Of a stretch of 9,206 bases of DNA, positions 6,788 to 9,206 are shown one piece after another. The stretch covers positions 1 to 9,206 of the forward strand of contig JBJMSU010000139.1 of the NCBI GenBank assembly GCA_045801465.1, written 5' to 3'. The DNA is from DATFWC01 sp045801465 (lineage in GTDB: Bacteria > Pseudomonadota > Alphaproteobacteria > Rhizobiales > Xanthobacteraceae). The position numbers and the translations under genes were made by a program. The first letter of the stretch is position 1, and the number at the start of each line of letters is the position of its first letter. The notes below the pieces were generated by a model, which was not told the DNA's origin, searched no databases, and saw only the letters and a list, made by a program, of their open reading frames with translations.

Positions 6788-7492
6788 ATGATCGAATCGA
6801 TCGAAGGCAAGCGCGGCCTGCCGCGTCATCGGCCGCCTTACGTGGCACAGGTCGGGCTGTTCGGGCGGCCGACGCTGGAGCAGAACGTCGAGACGCTCTA
6901 TTGGGTGCGCGACATCGTCGAGAAGGGACCGGCATGGTTCGCCTCCCATGGCCGGCGCGAGCGCAAAGGCTTGCGCAGCTTCTCGGTGTCGGGCCGGGTG
7001 AAGGATCCGGGCGTCAAGCTCGCGCCCGCCGGCATCACGGCGCGCGAGCTGATCGACGAATTGTGCGGCGGCATGGCGGAGGGCCACGCGTTCAAGGCCT
7101 ATCTGCCGGGCGGCGCCTCGGGTGGGATATTGCCCGCCGCCATGGCCGACCTGCCGCTCGATTTCGGCACGCTCGAGCCGCACGGTTGCTTCGTCGGGTC
7201 GCACGCGGTTGTCGTCCTGTCCGACAAGGATGATATGAAGGCGGTGGCATTGAATCTCATGCGCTTTTTCGAGGACGAGAGCTGCGGCCAGTGCACGCCA
7301 TGCCGGGTCGGCACCGAGAAGGCGGTCAAGCTCATGGAAAAGGCGCCATGGGACGAGGCGCTGCTGAACGAGCTCTCCGACGCCATGCGCGATGCCTCGA
7401 TCTGCGGCCTCGGGCAAGCGGCGCCCAACCCGCTCGCGAGCGTGTTCAAGTACTTTCGCGAGGACCTGACGAAGCCGCTGGCGCGTTGGTGA
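6788..7492 (+). CDS. fdh1B: Formate dehydrogenase beta subunit, C-terminal piece of NuoF-like domain
   Basis: This is the same frame after the TAA. The first available ATG is at 6788, three codons past the stop (GAG TCG GCG intervene), with only weak purine sequence (aagag) upstream. It encodes IESIEGKRG, the loop following the FMN site, then NVETL and the ubiquitin-like SLBB-type region (RSFSVSGRVKDPG). The [4Fe-4S] ligands follow: C-x2-C-x2-C in ESCGQCTPCRVG, plus the Cys of SICGLGQAAPNP near the end. The start at 6788 is inside a folded domain, so an independent natural subunit is unlikely. Restart after the stop could in principle give two complementing fragments. The TGA stop (7490-7492) is followed by palindrome A ten bases later. 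Confidence 0.8.
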   Translation: MIESIEGKRGLPRHRPPYVAQVGLFGRPTLEQNVETLYWVRDIVEKGPAWFASHGRRERKGLRSFSVSGRVKDPGVKLAPAGITARELIDELCGGMAEGHAFKAYLPGGASGGILPAAMADLPLDFGTLEPHGCFVGSHAVVVLSDKDDMKAVALNLMRFFEDESCGQCTPCRVGTEKAVKLMEKAPWDEALLNELSDAMRDASICGLGQAAPNPLASVFKYFREDLTKPLARW

Positions 7493-7502
7493 AGTATCTC
7501 CG

Positions 7503-7615
7503 GTCGTCCCCGCGAAGGCGGGGACCCATAACCACGGCGGCTCGGATGTGTAGGGCTGCGATGTGCCAAACTTGCATGGGTAGGGGCCATGGGTCCCCGC
7601 CTTCGCGGGGACGAC
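7503..7615. repeat. Palindromic element A in the fdhB-fdhA gap
   Basis: The arms 7503-7529 and 7589-7615 are perfect 27-bp inverted copies around 59 bases. Each arm is itself a hairpin: gtccccgc (7506-7513), loop gaag, gcggggac (7518-7525), mirrored in the right arm. The edges gtcgtccc and gggacccat are shared with element B at 2741-2793, so A and B look like members of one family with different stems. The right edge is 16 bases before the next start. There is no T-run. The central 59 bases contain catgggt, which is repeated at the right arm (7575-7581 and 7588-7594), and no gene. It may protect or process the mRNA between the two subunit genes, or simply be a dispersed repeat. Confidence 0.9.
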
Positions 7616-7631
7616 TGGCAAGGGTGATGCG

Positions 7632-9206
7632 ATGACGACGAACGGAAACGGCAACGAGCCGGTCGGATACGGCCACGATCGCAAGGGCGCCGCCATGGGC
7701 GAGGCCAAGAACGAAGGGCGTCCCACCGTCGCGCATCAGCCGGCCGATGGCGCCGACGGCCGGACGATGATCAAGTTCACGCTCGACGGCCAGGAGGTGG
7801 AGGCGCCGGAGGGTGAGACCATCTTCCGCACCGCGCGGCGCTACGGCATCAAGCTGCCGCACCTGTGCTATTTGCCCAAGCCGGGCTATCGGCCGGACGG
7901 CAATTGCCGCGTCTGCATGGTGGAGATCGAGGGCGAGCGCGTGCTCGCCGCGAGCTGTATCCGCACCCCCACGCCGGGCATGAAGGTGAAGACGCAGACC
8001 GACCGCGCCAAGACGGCGCGGCGCATGGTGGTCGAGCTGTTGCTCACCGACCAGCCGGCGCTGGACGTGGCGCACGATCCGGAGTCGGAATTCTGGAAGA
8101 CCGCCGCGCGCCAGAAGGTCGAGACGAGCCGCTTCCCTCCGCGCGGCGCGCCGCCGCCCGACCGCAGCCATCCGGCCATGGCGGTCAACCTCGATGCCTG
8201 CATCCAGTGCAATCTGTGCGTCCGCGCCTGCCGCGAGGTGCAGGTCAATGACGTGATCGGGATGGCCGGCCGCGGCTTTACCGAGAAGATCGTGTTCGAC
8301 TTCGACGATCCGATGGGGGCTTCCACCTGCGTGGCCTGCGGCGAGTGCGTGCAGGCCTGCCCGACCGGCGCGCTGATGCCGTCCTCGCTGGTGGATGAGC
8401 GCAACGTGCGCACCGAGTTCCCCGACCGCTCGGTCGACAGCGTGTGCCCCTATTGCGGCGTGGGCTGCCAGCTCATCTACCATATCAAGAATGACAAGCT
8501 TCTGTATGTGACCGGCAAGGACGGCCCGGCCAACGAGAACCGGCTGTGCGTCAAGGGCCGGTTCGGCTTCGACTACGTGCATCACCGGCACCGCCTCATG
8601 CAGCCGCTGATCCGCAAGGACGGTGTCGCCAAGCATGCCGACGACGTGGTCGATCCGGCCAACCCGTGGACGCACTTCCGCACCGCGACGTGGGAGGAGG
8701 CGCTCGACCGCGCCGCCTTCGGCCTCAAGCGCATCCGCGACGAGCACGGGCCGAAGGCGCTCGCCGGGTTCGGCTCCGCCAAGGGGTCGAACGAGGAGGC
8801 CTACCTGTTCCAGAAGCTGGTGCGCACCGGCTTCGGCACCAACAACGTCGATCACTGCACCCGGCTCTGCCACGCCTCGTCGGTGGCGGCGCTGCTGGAA
8901 GGCGTCGGTTCGGCCGCGGTGACCGCGACCATCAACGAGTGCAAGAATTCCGACGTCATCATCGTCATCGGCGCCAATCCGACCGAGAACCATCCGGTTG
9001 CGGCGACCTTCTTCAAGCAGGCAACCAAGCGCGGCGCCAAGCTCGTCATTATGGATCCGCGCGGCACCGCGATGAAGCGCCACGCCTGGAAGATGATGCA
9101 GTTCAAGAACGGCACCGACGTGGCCATGCTCAACGCCATGCTCAACGTCATCGTCATCGGCGCCAATCCGACCGAGAACCATCCGGTTGCGGCGACCTAT
9201 TTCAAG
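7632..9206 (+). CDS. fdh1A: NAD-dependent formate dehydrogenase alpha subunit, N-terminal part (3' end outside window)
   Basis: The catalytic Mo- or W-bis-MGD subunit, oxidising formate to CO2 and passing electrons through Fe-S clusters to the beta subunit. 525 residues are visible of a family of about 950-990. Residues 1-45 are a Gly/Asn-rich tail. Residues 46-120 form a NuoG-like ferredoxin domain with [2Fe-2S] ligands C79, C92, C95, C109. Two [4Fe-4S] sets follow: C190/C193/C196/C200 and C233/C236/C239/C243. The molybdopterin oxidoreductase domain opens with C272/C275/C279/C306 for another [4Fe-4S]. The active site is RLCHA, with Cys413 (TGC at 8868) in place of selenocysteine, followed by His414. 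The His-Cys3 cluster motif present in FdsA and NuoG is absent between C109 and C190. AAGGG (7620-7624) supports the ATG at 7632; the ATG at 7767 at the domain edge is an alternative. Residues after about 508 duplicate an earlier segment and may be an assembly artefact. The metal cannot be told from sequence; the beta fusion favours the tungsten FDH1 type. Confidence 0.93.
   Translation, partial: MTTNGNGNEPVGYGHDRKGAAMGEAKNEGRPTVAHQPADGADGRTMIKFTLDGQEVEAPEGETIFRTARRYGIKLPHLCYLPKPGYRPDGNCRVCMVEIEGERVLAASCIRTPTPGMKVKTQTDRAKTARRMVVELLLTDQPALDVAHDPESEFWKTAARQKVETSRFPPRGAPPPDRSHPAMAVNLDACIQCNLCVRACREVQVNDVIGMAGRGFTEKIVFDFDDPMGASTCVACGECVQACPTGALMPSSLVDERNVRTEFPDRSVDSVCPYCGVGCQLIYHIKNDKLLYVTGKDGPANENRLCVKGRFGFDYVHHRHRLMQPLIRKDGVAKHADDVVDPANPWTHFRTATWEEALDRAAFGLKRIRDEHGPKALAGFGSAKGSNEEAYLFQKLVRTGFGTNNVDHCTRLCHASSVAALLEGVGSAAVTATINECKNSDVIIVIGANPTENHPVAATFFKQATKRGAKLVIMDPRGTAMKRHAWKMMQFKNGTDVAMLNAMLNVIVIGANPTENHPVAATYFK
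8959..9017 (+). repeat. Direct repeat, first copy (native position in fdh1A)
   Basis: This 59-base segment encodes IVIGANPTENHPVAATFFK, a normal part of the molybdopterin oxidoreductase fold after the active-site Cys. It recurs at 9148-9206 with the offset 189 bases, exactly 63 codons. Only two bases differ, both in one codon (TTC here, TAT in the second copy). Confidence 0.95.
9148..9206 (+). repeat. Direct repeat, second copy, at the very end of the window
   Basis: This copy repeats 8959-9017 with 57 of 59 bases identical and keeps the reading frame. It begins inside NAMLNVIV, where related alpha subunits, from memory, continue with an acidic EEGL-like segment. Here the protein jumps back to IGANPTENHPVAATYFK. 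The junction shares the short sequence tcatcgtc (9148-9155) with the first copy, a typical place for an assembly graph to switch paths. The Phe-to-Tyr difference suggests the second copy came from a related but not identical gene or strain. Confidence 0.9.

Larger units (their letters stand above)
5789..7492 (+). pseudogene. fdh1B: NAD-dependent formate dehydrogenase beta subunit (NuoE-NuoF fusion), interrupted by in-frame TAA
   Basis: This is one gene in one frame, split by a single stop at 6776-6778. Ignoring that stop, the product is 567 residues, close to the about 570 I recall for Methylorubrum extorquens Fdh1B, in which FdsG-like and FdsB-like parts are fused. The beta subunit takes electrons from the catalytic alpha subunit through Fe-S clusters to FMN and NAD+. 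The TAA replaces the first Glu of the conserved ICGEE(S/T)A segment at the FMN/NADH site, and GAA to TAA needs one base change. All 237 codons after it are open and retain every expected motif, so the change is recent, a sequence error, or read through. Whether the gene is functional cannot be decided from this window. Confidence 0.7.

Noticed and set aside
7446..9182. Open frame of 578 codons on the minus strand
   Set aside because: It is antisense to the formate dehydrogenase alpha subunit. Its apparent internal repeat only mirrors the direct repeat at the window end.

Overview
This window is a stretch of high-GC DNA with every recognisable gene on the + strand. It reads as one oxalate/formate catabolic gene cluster. 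The protein families and the three palindromic intergenic elements suggest an alphaproteobacterium of the order Hyphomicrobiales (Rhizobiales), in the Bradyrhizobium/Xanthobacteraceae/Methylobacterium area. That placement is recognition from memory, not a search result.

Layout: (1) 1-1152, the C-terminal two thirds of oxalyl-CoA decarboxylase (oxc), cut by the window start. (2) 1219-2733, formyl-CoA:oxalate CoA-transferase (frc) with an unusual basic N-terminal tail of about 80 residues. (3) 2741-2875, a composite palindrome. (4) 2899-3828, a stand-alone formyltransferase that resembles the 10-formyl-THF hydrolase domain of ALDH1L1 more than Met-tRNA formyltransferase. (5) 3865-5589, formate-tetrahydrofolate ligase. 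(6) 5649-5771, a second, unrelated composite palindrome. (7) 5789-7492, the beta subunit of NAD-dependent formate dehydrogenase (NuoE-like and NuoF-like domains fused, as in Methylorubrum Fdh1B), interrupted by one in-frame TAA at 6776-6778. (8) 7503-7615, a third palindrome with perfect 27-bp arms. (9) 7632-9206, the N-terminal part of the catalytic alpha subunit (Fdh1A/FdsA type), cut by the window end.

How the genes work together (known pathway): Frc moves CoA from formyl-CoA to oxalate, Oxc decarboxylates oxalyl-CoA to formyl-CoA and CO2, and the released formate is either oxidised by the formate dehydrogenase to CO2 and NADH or activated by formate-THF ligase to 10-formyl-THF for assimilation. 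The ALDH1L1-like formyltransferase sits exactly between the formyl-CoA-making and formyl-THF-making genes. A plain hydrolase there would undo the ligase reaction, so it may do something else, for example exchange formyl groups between CoA and THF (inference).

Two features ask for caution. The nonsense codon in the beta subunit is the only lesion in an otherwise intact frame. The last 59 bases repeat 8959-9017 almost exactly, where a normal alpha subunit should continue differently, so the extreme end may be an assembly chimera. No tRNA, rRNA, CRISPR array, transposase or convincing promoter was seen. The gaps between genes are short and mostly filled by the palindromes.
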